Shown here: positions 43,583-53,228 of the stretch, one piece after another
Layout: each line of letters opens with the position of its first letter
How positions within the stretch are numbered: position 1 is the stretch's first letter
Assembly: GCA_907163345.1 (NCBI GenBank)
Contig: CAJQUN010000001.1
Span: forward strand, 8,432,001-8,496,000
DNA from: Haberlea rhodopensis
Taxonomy: Eukaryota > Streptophyta > Magnoliopsida > Lamiales > Gesneriaceae
Direction: 5' to 3'
Length of the DNA stretch: 64,000 bases
The notes under the pieces: model-generated
Database searches by the model: none
What the model was told of the DNA's origin: nothing
The model's input: the letters and a program-made list of their open reading frames with translations, nothing else
Translations under genes and position numbers: made by a program

Positions 43583-43595
43583 GGCTCTGATACCA
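43583..43595 (-). other. Primer-binding site of the Sirevirus derivative
   Basis: The minus strand reads TGGTATCAGAGCC two bases from the right (5') LTR. Confidence 0.88.
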
Positions 43596-43597
43596 CT

Positions 43598-44120
43598 TGT
43601 TGGAATCGAAGAGGGGGGGTGAATGAGATTCCTTGGCTACTTTAGCGTTTTAAAATGAGTTTGCAAAACTAAAAGAGTTTGCGCTTGCGGAAGCCTTACG
43701 TCAATCGATAAATAAAAAGAATAAGTAAATAAATGCGTAATGAAAAATAAAGCAATAAAAGACACAAAGATTTGTTATAGAAGTTCGGCGATGAATCGCC
43801 TACGTCTCATCTTCCCGGTTAGATAACCTTCAACCGAGGTTCCACTAGAATAAATGATCTTGGCCTTGAGGGCTCCAAGTTAGCCACAACCCAACTCTTC
43901 CCGAGTTACAAAGCTCTTCCCGAGCACAATACTCTTCCCGAGTACACAAAGCTCTTCACGAGCTAAAAACACTCTTCACGAGTCTTCTTGGCCTTAAGCT
44001 CCAAGGATAGCCACAACACATGCACCAACTTTACTTGTTGGCGACTTTACAATTTACCAACTTGCTTTGGTGTTGGAGGACCTTTACAATAAACCAAACC
44101 AAAAACACCTTCACAGTGTA
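43598..44120 (-). repeat. 5' LTR fragment of the Sirevirus derivative
   Basis: It matches 39832-40395 or so with scattered differences and fewer CTCTTCCCGAG units. It ends at a junction with the Athila-like repeat, where GTGTA (44116-44120) is common to both. Confidence 0.85.
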
Positions 44121-45077
44121 AACTTTGTGATAGTCTTAAGAAGTCTCTAATACATGCTAGAACTTAACTACATGCTTTTTGAGGCGTATGTCTAGACTAC
44201 TTGCAAACATGAAAGTGATATAGGCAATCTTTGATGCGTTTGAGCCTTTCAAGCCTACCATGTAAACAAAATCATTCTCTAGTACCTATTTTGAGCTTTA
44301 AATGTAAAAGAATGGTTGTATGCTAAGCATACTAAAGACCCACATTCAACATTTCTTGACTATCTTATCATCCTACCCTTTAAGCCTAAATGTGATTTTA
44401 ATCCATACCTTTTAAGGGATTATGATGTATTTCATTCAAATGCACTTGGAAATCATTGAAGTATATTTGTGAGCTTTATTGTCAAAAGAATGAAATACAT
44501 GAAAGAAAAGGAATGCCTTGAGGAAATAGATAAAAATATGACTCCAAGGGGAGCCAAGGCACAAAAGAAGAAAAATGTTGAAACAAAAGTTGAAAAATTC
44601 AAGCAAGAAGATAAGCTTTTAGTGTGCATATCATCATACTCTCTTACTTGATATATCCTTACCTTTCTTTCATAAGCCAATACCTAGGCCACACTACAAG
44701 CTAATAAAGACCTACTTGATTTATGTTTGCAAAGTGGCTAAGATAGTGGAGAAGAGTGTGCAAGTGAGCTTATACTTGTGTTAGTGTATGACTTGAACTA
44801 TTTTGGATTTGCTTCTATTGGATCTATAAATTGTACATGACACTTGTTTATGACCACACACACACGTTCACTACTTTGTTGGGTACGAAATGTTTAGGGA
44901 TTGAACTTGTTCCACTGTTAACTTTTCGCCGCCTTTCATTACTATACATGTTTAAAATTATTGAGGCATTAAAGTGAGAACAAGTTAGTTTGTTATGAAC
45001 CTATGAGCCAAAGTAAAAAAAATTGTAGTTTTGTCTGATTTACTCGAGGTCGAGTAAAGATTAAGTATGGGGGTGTT
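44116..45077 (+). repeat. Extra copy of the 3' internal region of the Athila-like element
   Basis: I see no difference from 48636-49597 at a constant offset of 4520 bp, including the polypurine tract AAGTATGGGGGTGTT at its end. It has no gag or LTR to its left. It is the right part of a truncated first unit. The small ORFs here (both strands, about 60-75 codons) have no recognised domain. Confidence 0.9.
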
Positions 45078-46551
45078 TGATGTGACTAGAAATAGACACA
45101 TCTATTGCGCTTAATTGTCTACGATTTGGTATATTTTGATGGATAAATTGATACATATGCTACCTAATCGTATATTTGTCTAAATGTAGGGAAAGGTGAA
45201 GAAATCAAGCTAAAATGATGAAAGAAGCAATAAAGTTGAAGAAAAGAGGAAAAAACCAGAATCCAAGACACATGTTATGTTCGAGCCATGTTTTGGAAAT
45301 GTGGTCCATGGAAAAGTTGTAGAACTTTGAGTTATCTTCGAGTGGACAGCTGATTCATCGAATTCGGAGTTCGGACGAGAAAGTTACGGCCAAAATACGA
45401 AACTCGCCAGAAAAATTGATGACCGGCGTAATTACGCCATTATTAGGCGTAATTACGCCAACGCTACGGCATCTGTAGGCGTAGCTACGCCATTCTACGC
45501 GTATTTACGCCAGAAGACTTTTGGAAAGTGTAAAATCTTGATTTCTTTCCTTCCCACATGGATTCTAACCTACTCCATCAGCCTCCCTATACATATATGC
45601 ACGAAAATCAGACCTAAAAACATCTAGATAGTTAGGGTAGAATAATTTTAGACTAGTTTTATATTTTCTTTTCAATTTTGTTGAAGAACGGCTACGAAGA
45701 TCGAAGCGAAGGCGGGATTGACACCTCGACGAGCGGAGATCGGATTAGTTTTCTTTCCCTTGTTTTTATTTATAGTTTGGTTTTAATTATGTGTAGCTAG
45801 TCTTAATTCTTGGTTGAGGAAGACAAAACCTTGGAATTATTTATCTTGGGGAGATTCATACGCTTTTGTTTATCGATTTTATTGAATTCATTGTTTTTCT
45901 GATTTTGTTGATATGATTGATGTTTGTTTATTGGATTGACAACCTAGTAACTTGCATATAATCTATTGCTAATTGGATATCAAATAAGAGATTGTTTGAG
46001 TAATCTAATTGAAGAAGCAACTAAGATCGATAATTGCCTGCTGTTGGTGTTATTAAATTCTTAGAGAAAACCATTGACTAAATTATATAAACCGCTTGTG
46101 TTTATGTTGTTTAGATTCATCGCTCACTAGTTTTGAATGATGTCATGATTTTAATCTTGAATATACATATAGAGATTGATTGATTGGTGAAAGTTAAATT
46201 AGAACGCTTGGACTAATTGACTATGAATAAGGTGAGGGAGGAATTAGATTTCCAATTGATGAATATTCAAGTAAAATTGAGTCTTTTGTGAATTGATGAA
46301 ATAGATGATAATATCCAAAGTAGAGTCGACCGATACCAAGAATCGCTTTCATTAGTTAATCTTTGTTTTTAATTTTAATTAGTATAATTCAACTTCATAA
46401 CCCCATCTTTTATTATTTTGATTTTGATTTTCATTAACACAAAGATTCACACCTCCTCGTGGGATCGATCCCTACTCACGCTACTACATTATTGTTATCA
46501 ATCTTGAGGATTGAGTGGGGTTAATTTGGGCGTACACGATAAGCGCTACCA
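45078..46551 (+). repeat. Left LTR of the Athila-like element (1474 bp)
   Basis: It starts TGATGTGACTAGAAATAG after a polypurine tract and ends AAGCGCTACCA before the primer-binding site. It contains a palindrome cluster GGCGTAATTACGCC at 45425-45511. Confidence 0.85.
45425..45511. repeat. GGCGTAATTACGCC palindrome cluster (left LTR)
   Basis: There are perfect 14-bp palindromes at 45425-45438 and 45446-45459 (GGCGTAATTACGCC) and at 45478-45491 (GGCGTAGCTACGCC). An imperfect fourth ends at 45511. The same cluster lies in the right LTR at 49969-50055. Confidence 0.92.
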
Positions 46552-46556
46552 AATTT

Positions 46557-46574
46557 TGGCGCCGTTGCCGGGGA
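46557..46574 (+). other. Primer-binding site of the Athila-like element
   Basis: TGGCGCCGTTGCCGGGGA is the conserved sequence seen after the 5' LTR in Athila/Tat-type plant gypsy elements. Confidence 0.85.
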
Positions 46575-46716
46575 GGCGTTGTATATTTTTGTGTTAATAT
46601 TTTCTGTTTTATTTCTTTCTCTTTCTTTTTCTTTCGTTTTCTTTCTTTCTTTTTCCCCCACCGCTACTCTTGTTTGTTAGTGCTTACAGGTTGATTTCTC
46701 AAAATCGGATCTTATC

Positions 46717-48186
46717 ATGGAGGACTATAGGCGACTAGACGAATTGGAGTATCTTGTGCACCAACTTGGCGTAGGGAGTGGACAAAGTGCATACAACTCA
46801 AGTTGGAGTGATCATCCCAATCTCAACTATGACAATCAATGGATGAGCCCACCTCCACCTTACATGCAGTCCTATCTACCGCCATACATACCACAATATT
46901 CGCCATGGCCGCAACAACCTCAATACCTTACCCCTGGTGAGTCTTTAGAGAATCTTGTTTTAACACTTAATGACAATATTTTGCAATTTCAACAGGAATT
47001 CAGGTCTAGCACTCAGAATTTGGGTAACCAAATCGAGCAACTTATTAAATCAGCCGATCAGATAGCAGCACAACCCACCGACTTTATACCCTCCCGGACG
47101 ATGGAGGCACCACGAGAGAACATGGTTGCAATCGCCTCAAGGAGTGACGAAGAGGTAGGAACCCCGGGGGAGGTGGTACTGATGCCACCCAAGCTAGAAG
47201 AGGAGACACATGTGCCACTAGAAGAAGAGGAGCTTGCACATCATGCATCTCCACAAGGTTTGTTTCAAACAACCCCCTATGTTGAATATGATCATGAACC
47301 CTATGAAGAGAAAAAGGAATCGAAGGTCGAATACTGTGATGAAATGGACATGTTTGACGATTTTTTCTCCGACGATGAGGAGAAGGAAACCCCTACGAAA
47401 TGCACGGATCCTGGTATGTTCACTGTCCCATGCATGATTGGAAATAATAGAATTGATAAGGCCATGCTAGACTTAGGAGCAGCAATAAATGTTATGCCTT
47501 ATTCAATCTACACCTCTTTAGACCTAGGACCTCTTAAAAAATCTGAAATTGCTATTCAATTAGCAAATAGGTCTACTGTGCATCCTAGGGGAATACTTGA
47601 GGATGTTCTAGTGAAAGTCGATAAATTGGTCTTTCCTGCTGATTTCTATGTACTTGACATTGAAAATGATAATAAAAGCAGCCCTATTCTGTTAGAGAGA
47701 CCATTTTTGAAAACTTCCAAGTGCATAATAGATGTAAGTGGTGGTGCTTTTACTATGGAGTTTAATGGTGAGGTAGCTAAGTTCAATACTCATGATCCCG
47801 TTCATCCTACTACTGATTATACTATTGGCATCACACATCACGTATCACTAGAAAAATCACATACTGTCACTGAGCATGAACATGGGGTAACTACTGATCG
47901 GCCTGTTGACGAAGGAGGTATGGGAGAAATTTTGACTGACACTTCATGTATTACTACTGCTTTACCAAATTCTGCTTTTAAAAATCTCAATTTTGAATTG
48001 CAGGTACCTGATGTTGAGCTGAAACTTCCTCCTGAACCTCACGATACATCAATAGAAAACGAGGGGATGCGAAAAGGGTTGAGGACCTCCAAGAAGTATA
48101 AGGCGAATAGGCATCGCCTTCGAGCTGTCAGAAGGATACTGAGGTGGGAAAAGGTGGCATTGGACACCAAACATGACCCACCATGA
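46717..48186 (+). CDS. Athila-like gag-protease ORF, intact (489 aa)
   Basis: This is a single ORF from ATG 46717. The N-terminal part is Pro/Tyr/Gln-rich (MSPPPPYMQSYLPPYIPQYS) with a short helical stretch; a classical retrotrans_gag core is not obvious. Acidic stretches follow (residues of about 150-230). Then comes a retropepsin-like aspartic protease domain with TVPCMIGNNRIDKAML, active site DLGAAINVMP (Asp252), LILLERPFL-like ILLERPFLKTSKCIIDV and MEFNGEV. The C-terminal 60 residues are basic. The DLGA form of the active site is usual for this gypsy group. Reverse transcriptase, RNase H and integrase are absent, so the element depends on another for mobility. The ORF is free of lesions, and the LTRs are nearly identical, fitting a recent insertion. 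Confidence 0.8.
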   Translation: MEDYRRLDELEYLVHQLGVGSGQSAYNSSWSDHPNLNYDNQWMSPPPPYMQSYLPPYIPQYSPWPQQPQYLTPGESLENLVLTLNDNILQFQQEFRSSTQNLGNQIEQLIKSADQIAAQPTDFIPSRTMEAPRENMVAIASRSDEEVGTPGEVVLMPPKLEEETHVPLEEEELAHHASPQGLFQTTPYVEYDHEPYEEKKESKVEYCDEMDMFDDFFSDDEEKETPTKCTDPGMFTVPCMIGNNRIDKAMLDLGAAINVMPYSIYTSLDLGPLKKSEIAIQLANRSTVHPRGILEDVLVKVDKLVFPADFYVLDIENDNKSSPILLERPFLKTSKCIIDVSGGAFTMEFNGEVAKFNTHDPVHPTTDYTIGITHHVSLEKSHTVTEHEHGVTTDRPVDEGGMGEILTDTSCITTALPNSAFKNLNFELQVPDVELKLPPEPHDTSIENEGMRKGLRTSKKYKANRHRLRAVRRILRWEKVALDTKHDPP

Positions 48187-49597
48187 GCACGAGCATTGGA
48201 GTCGGGCACCGACGTTAAACAGAGGCGCTGCTTGGGAGGCAACCCAAGGGGAGTTAGTTTCCCTTTCTTTTTATTTTTTATTGCTTTATTAGTTAGACTT
48301 TTCTCGTTACTTGTATTTTTGCCTTACATTGGGGACAATGTAAGATTTAAGTATGGGGGAGGGATTAGTAGTGTGTTTTTGTTTTTCCTATTTCAAAAAT
48401 ACAAAAAAATCGAAAAATTTAAAATTTTGAGCTCATAGTTAGTAATGAACACATGCTTAGAATCACTAGCCCATGATGAAACCTAATTGATGGCATGCAT
48501 GCTTTGAACATAGGTGAATTGTTAACCTTGGAACACTTTGAACTCTAATGCAAAGTGTACTTTAACTTAGTAAGTAGAATATTTTGAGCACATTATTGTC
48601 ATGGCTTGTGAAGTGTGCATAGCTTAGTGAAGATTGTGTAAACTTTGTGATAGTCTTAAGAAGTCTCTAATACATGCTAGAACTTAACTACATGCTTTTT
48701 GAGGCGTATGTCTAGACTACTTGCAAACATGAAAGTGATATAGGCAATCTTTGATGCGTTTGAGCCTTTCAAGCCTACCATGTAAACAAAATCATTCTCT
48801 AGTACCTATTTTGAGCTTTAAATGTAAAAGAATGGTTGTATGCTAAGCATACTAAAGACCCACATTCAACATTTCTTGACTATCTTATCATCCTACCCTT
48901 TAAGCCTAAATGTGATTTTAATCCATACCTTTTAAGGGATTATGATGTATTTCATTCAAATGCACTTGGAAATCATTGAAGTATATTTGTGAGCTTTATT
49001 GTCAAAAGAATGAAATACATGAAAGAAAAGGAATGCCTTGAGGAAATAGATAAAAATATGACTCCAAGGGGAGCCAAGGCACAAAAGAAGAAAAATGTTG
49101 AAACAAAAGTTGAAAAATTCAAGCAAGAAGATAAGCTTTTAGTGTGCATATCATCATACTCTCTTACTTGATATATCCTTACCTTTCTTTCATAAGCCAA
49201 TACCTAGGCCACACTACAAGCTAATAAAGACCTACTTGATTTATGTTTGCAAAGTGGCTAAGATAGTGGAGAAGAGTGTGCAAGTGAGCTTATACTTGTG
49301 TTAGTGTATGACTTGAACTATTTTGGATTTGCTTCTATTGGATCTATAAATTGTACATGACACTTGTTTATGACCACACACACACGTTCACTACTTTGTT
49401 GGGTACGAAATGTTTAGGGATTGAACTTGTTCCACTGTTAACTTTTCGCCGCCTTTCATTACTATACATGTTTAAAATTATTGAGGCATTAAAGTGAGAA
49501 CAAGTTAGTTTGTTATGAACCTATGAGCCAAAGTAAAAAAAATTGTAGTTTTGTCTGATTTACTCGAGGTCGAGTAAAGATTAAGTATGGGGGTGTT
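48187..49597 (+). other. 3' internal region of the Athila-like element with two polypurine tracts
   Basis: A conserved-looking GGGAGGCAACCC (48235-48246) and TTGGGGACAATG follow the ORF. Then there is an internal purine tract AAGTATGGGGGAGGGA (48349-48364), 1.2 kb before the terminal tract AAGTATGGGGGTGTT (49583-49597) that abuts the right LTR. No coding sequence recognised. Confidence 0.7.
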
Positions 49598-51095
49598 TGA
49601 TGTGACTAGAAATAGACACATCTATTGCGCTTAATTGTCTACGATTTGGTATATTTTGATGGATAAATTGATACATATGCTACCTAATCGTATATTTGTC
49701 TAAATGTAGGGAAAGGTGAAGAAATCAAGCTAAAATGGTGAAAGAAGCAATAAAGTTGAAGAAAAGAGGAAAAAACCAGAATCCAAGACACATGTTGCTC
49801 CTTTCTCCTCAAATTTCTATATGTTCGAGCCATGTTTTGGAAATGTGGTCCATGGAAAAGTTGTAGAACTTTGAGTTATCTTCGAGTGGACAGCTGATTC
49901 ATCGAATTCGGAGTTCGGACGAGAAAGTTACGGCCAAAATACGAAACTCGCCAGAAAAATTGATGACCGGCGTAATTACGCCATTATTAGGCGTAATTAC
50001 GCCAACGCTACGGCATCTGTAGGCGTAGCTACGCCATTCTACGCGTATTTACGCCAGAAGACTTTTGGAAAGTGTAAAATCTTGATTTCTTTCCTTCCCA
50101 CATGGATTCTAACCTACTCCATCAGCCTCCCTATACATATATGCACGAAAATCAGACCTAAAAACATCTAGATAGTTAGGGTAGAATAATTTTAGACTAG
50201 TTTTATATTTTCTTTTCAATTTTGTTGAAGAACGGCTACGAAGATCGAAGCGAAGGCGGGATTGACACCTCGACGAGCGGAGATCGGATTAGTTTTCTTT
50301 CCCTTGTTTTTATTTATAGTTTGGTTTTAATTATGTGTAGCTAGTCTTAATTCTTGGTTGAGGAAGACAAAACCTTGGAATTATTTATCTTGGGGAGATT
50401 CATACGCTTTTGTTTATCGATTTTATTGAATTCATTGTTTTTCTGATTTTGTTGATATGATTGATGTTTGTTTATTGGATTGACAACCTAGTAACTTGCA
50501 TATAATCTATTGCTAATTGGATATCAAATAAGAGATTGTTTGAGTAATCTAATTGAAGAAACAACTAAGATCGATAATTGCCTGCTGTTGGTGTTATTAA
50601 ATTCTTAGAGAAAACCATTGACTAAATTATATAAACCGCTTGTGTTTATGTTGTTTAGATTCATCGCTCACTAGTTTTGAATGATGTCATGATTTTAATC
50701 TTGAATATGCATATAGAGATTGATTGATTGGTGAAAGTTAAATTAGAACGCTTGGACTAATTGACTATGAATAAGGTGAGGGAGGAATTAGATTTCCAAT
50801 TGATGAATATTCAAGTAAAATTGAGTCTTTTGTGAATTGATGAAATAGATGATAATATCCAAAGTAGAGTCGACCGATACCAAGAATCGCTTTCATTAGT
50901 TAATCTTTGTTTTTAATTTTAATTAGTATAATTCAACTTCATAACCCCATCTTTTATTATTTTGATTTTGATTTTCATTAACACAAAGATTCACACCTCC
51001 TCGTGGGATCGATCCCTACTCACGCTACTACATTATTGTTATCAATCTTGAGGATTGAGTGGGGTTAATTTGGGCGTACACGATAAGCGCTACCA
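49598..51095 (+). repeat. Right LTR of the Athila-like element (1498 bp)
   Basis: It starts TGATGTGACTAG and ends AAGCGCTACCA. It is nearly identical to 45078-46551 apart from a 24-bp insertion near 49797-49820 and about three substitutions. Confidence 0.88.
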
Positions 51096-52512
51096 ATGGC
51101 TCGATGGCTAAATCTCTAGAGCATTCGATGAAACAACCAAGTTTGCCCCAGGGCCAAAATCGACAACAATGAAAGAACCAATAATAGCGTGGAGATGAAG
51201 CTGTGTGAGTATTGTTGTCTTGGCATACATAAAACATCGAACAGTTCAAGGCATCGCGTCCACTGGTTGACAAGTATACTTACTCTACCTAATGTCTAAA
51301 CTATCAAGAATAATGAATAATAATGAAGAATGGTCTGATTTGAGGTCACAGTCTCGAGTTATATGGTAGGGTATCAAGTAATAAGGGTAGAATTTGTGTA
51401 GGATAACAACAAATCAGGTTTCCAAAATTCTGAAAATACGCCCCGACGATCGATCGGCGATGTTTGGGCAATCAATCGCCATCTCCAGTAGCATTTTCGT
51501 GTCTTGCTCTACCTCGGGCGATCAATTAGTAAGGTTTGGGCGATCAATCGTCGTCTCAGATTTTTGTTGCTCATTTTTCTACTTTTGGTGATCAACTTGT
51601 ATTGGTCATAACTTCGAATTAGCTGTCCATGCTTAGATAACTTAAAGTTCTACAACTTTTCTCTTGAAAACAGTTCCAAAATATGGTTGGAACATGAAGA
51701 AAATCGATGAGAAACAAAGTGACATGTGTCTTGGATTCCGGTTTTCTCTCTTTTTTTGTCAAATTCAAACACGAGTCGAAAGCCTTTCTTGTTCAGCACT
51801 ACTACTGAGATGAGATTATTCCTGAACTCTGGCACGTGGAGCACCTCGGTAAGAGTGATTTGTTGAAAATTCAACAATTTTCTAGTTAGCAAAGTATGCT
51901 TATTCCAACTGATTCAGATCCAAAAAATAAAGAACAGAAACAATTTGAGTTTACGATTGTTGGAACTGTTTATTTAAATAAACGGATCGAATCAGCTTAA
52001 ACAATTGTGATGAAAAATAAATTATATTGAATACAGAAACAGTGGACTTACAACAACAAATAAATAGAAATACAATAGCAGTAGACTTACAGCAACAACG
52101 ATAAATTGAAGAAAGACTTAACAATAAGAATCTGGAAACGATTCTGAACGAGCCACAACAAGCCGTGTGCCCGTAAACTCAAATTTGCCCGCCTAAATAA
52201 GCTTATGGTCTTCTGGACAAGAGAGTTGCAAGATACAACACACAATCACCTCTGTCCGGATTGAAGTATAATTCCAATCAGACTCTTTCAAACACTAGTT
52301 AGTGTGTATTACTCTCAAACATATGAAATATGTATGAATGCAGATTTTCGGATTGATGAAACAATAGAACTGGATCAGCTTATATAGTTGAGCAACAGAA
52401 CTCCCAAAGGTCAGAAAAATTATGATTAAACAACATATGTAATAATTATCAATCAAAACATACATAATCATTGACAGTTAAGCGCATAAAATATGTCTAT
52501 TTCTAGCCACAT
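51096..52512 (-). mobile_element. Nested remnants: diverged Athila-like LTR split by a copia remnant
   Basis: On the minus strand the sequence from 52512 reads TGATGTGGCTAGAAATAGAC, a diverged copy of the Athila-like LTR start. After an interruption, 51750-51300 resembles the middle of that LTR (AGAATCCAAGACACATG-like, AAAGTTGTAGAACTTTAAG). The interruption (about 51755-52475) is a copia remnant. It comprises an LTR-like stretch (51959-52475, TGTTGGAACTG ... ATCATTGACA) with a TATATAAG on the minus strand near 52380, and a protease/GAG-pre-integrase scrap (51892-51770: TLTEVLHVPEFRNNLISVVV). Boundaries are approximate. Confidence 0.55.
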
Positions 52513-53228
52513 CAAATATCTAATCAGCTTATTTCAAGTTTTTTTTACTATTGTCATATTATTGTAAACATATATGTTACTATATGTATCAATTTCGATA
52601 ATTATTTTAATTCAAAATCAAAATTCTTATATAATGATATTTTTTATCAAATTTATATAAATTATCAACATTTAAATTTATCAATCATTGATCTTATATA
52701 TGCCAAATTCCTTTTAGCTTTATTTCAAAGCCAAAGCGGAACCCATAGATTCTGTCGTATTGGAGGTGTTTCATCTTATATGTATATTTAATGTGCAAAA
52801 TTTTATACAGATATTATATAACGAAGTGGATAATATATGTAAATCTATTGTAAAATAGGCTTACATACATAATTGTATTGTTTAATAGACCCACATTTTA
52901 TATGGATTATATTATATATAAATCTATTGTAAAATAGACTTATGCATATGATTGTATTATTTGATATACACAAATTTTAAGTTTTTTTTATACGAATAAT
53001 ACAAAAATTAATTATATTTACCTAAATATCAAATAAAAAGAAAATAAAATTTTGTAATGAACCCGGTCTGGATATTTGTTGCAAAATCCCGGTTCCTTTT
53101 ACAAAATTTTCTTTTCAATTTCATATTTCGTAAATATAATTATTATCATTTACAAAAAATCTGCACCCATGTAAACTGTAAAGTAAAGGACTCGCTTCCT
53201 CTCTCCAAAATCTTTTATTTTAACTTCC
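52513..53228. other. Intergenic, upstream of the DUF676 gene
   Basis: Very AT-rich. Two related stretches TATATGTAAATCTATTGTAAAATAG and a similar copy (about 52830-52960) form an imperfect direct repeat of about 90 bp. No gene. The part near 53100-53228 may hold the promoter and 5'UTR of the next gene. Confidence 0.45.

Larger units (their letters stand above)
39832..44120 (-). mobile_element. Gag-only Sirevirus derivative, right LTR truncated
   Basis: The left (3') LTR (39832-41223) and right (5') LTR fragment (43598-44120) have the same start TGTTGGAATCGAAGAGG on the plus strand. Between them the minus strand encodes only Gag, with no protease, integrase or reverse transcriptase. The primer-binding site (plus-strand GGCTCTGATACCA, 43583-43595) and several polypurine tracts of A/G5 type (41226-41460) are present. 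The right LTR is cut after about 520 bp at a 5-bp microhomology (GTGTA) with the next element. It is a non-autonomous Sirevirus-type element. Confidence 0.85.
44116..51095 (+). mobile_element. Athila-like Ty3/gypsy element in tandem LTR-sharing arrangement
   Basis: The order is: 3' internal fragment (44116-45077), LTR (45078-46551), internal region with primer-binding site and gag-protease ORF (46552-49597), LTR (49598-51095). The fragment left of the first LTR is the same as the end of the internal region (48636-49597). The whole 44116-46551 segment therefore repeats at 48636-51095, differing by about three substitutions and one 24-bp indel. This is what unequal LTR recombination or tandem duplication yields. 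Reverse transcriptase and integrase are absent, so the element is non-autonomous. Confidence 0.88.

Noticed and set aside
44453..44680. Minus-strand 75-codon ORF, repeated exactly at 48973-49200
   Set aside because: Its duplication only reflects the 2.4-kb repeat. No domain and no promoter context; opposite strand to the element.
45425..45511. MicroRNA precursor from the GGCGTAATTACGCC cluster
   Set aside because: The hairpin arms are only 7 bp each and multiple; they do not form a single long stem of the miRNA type.
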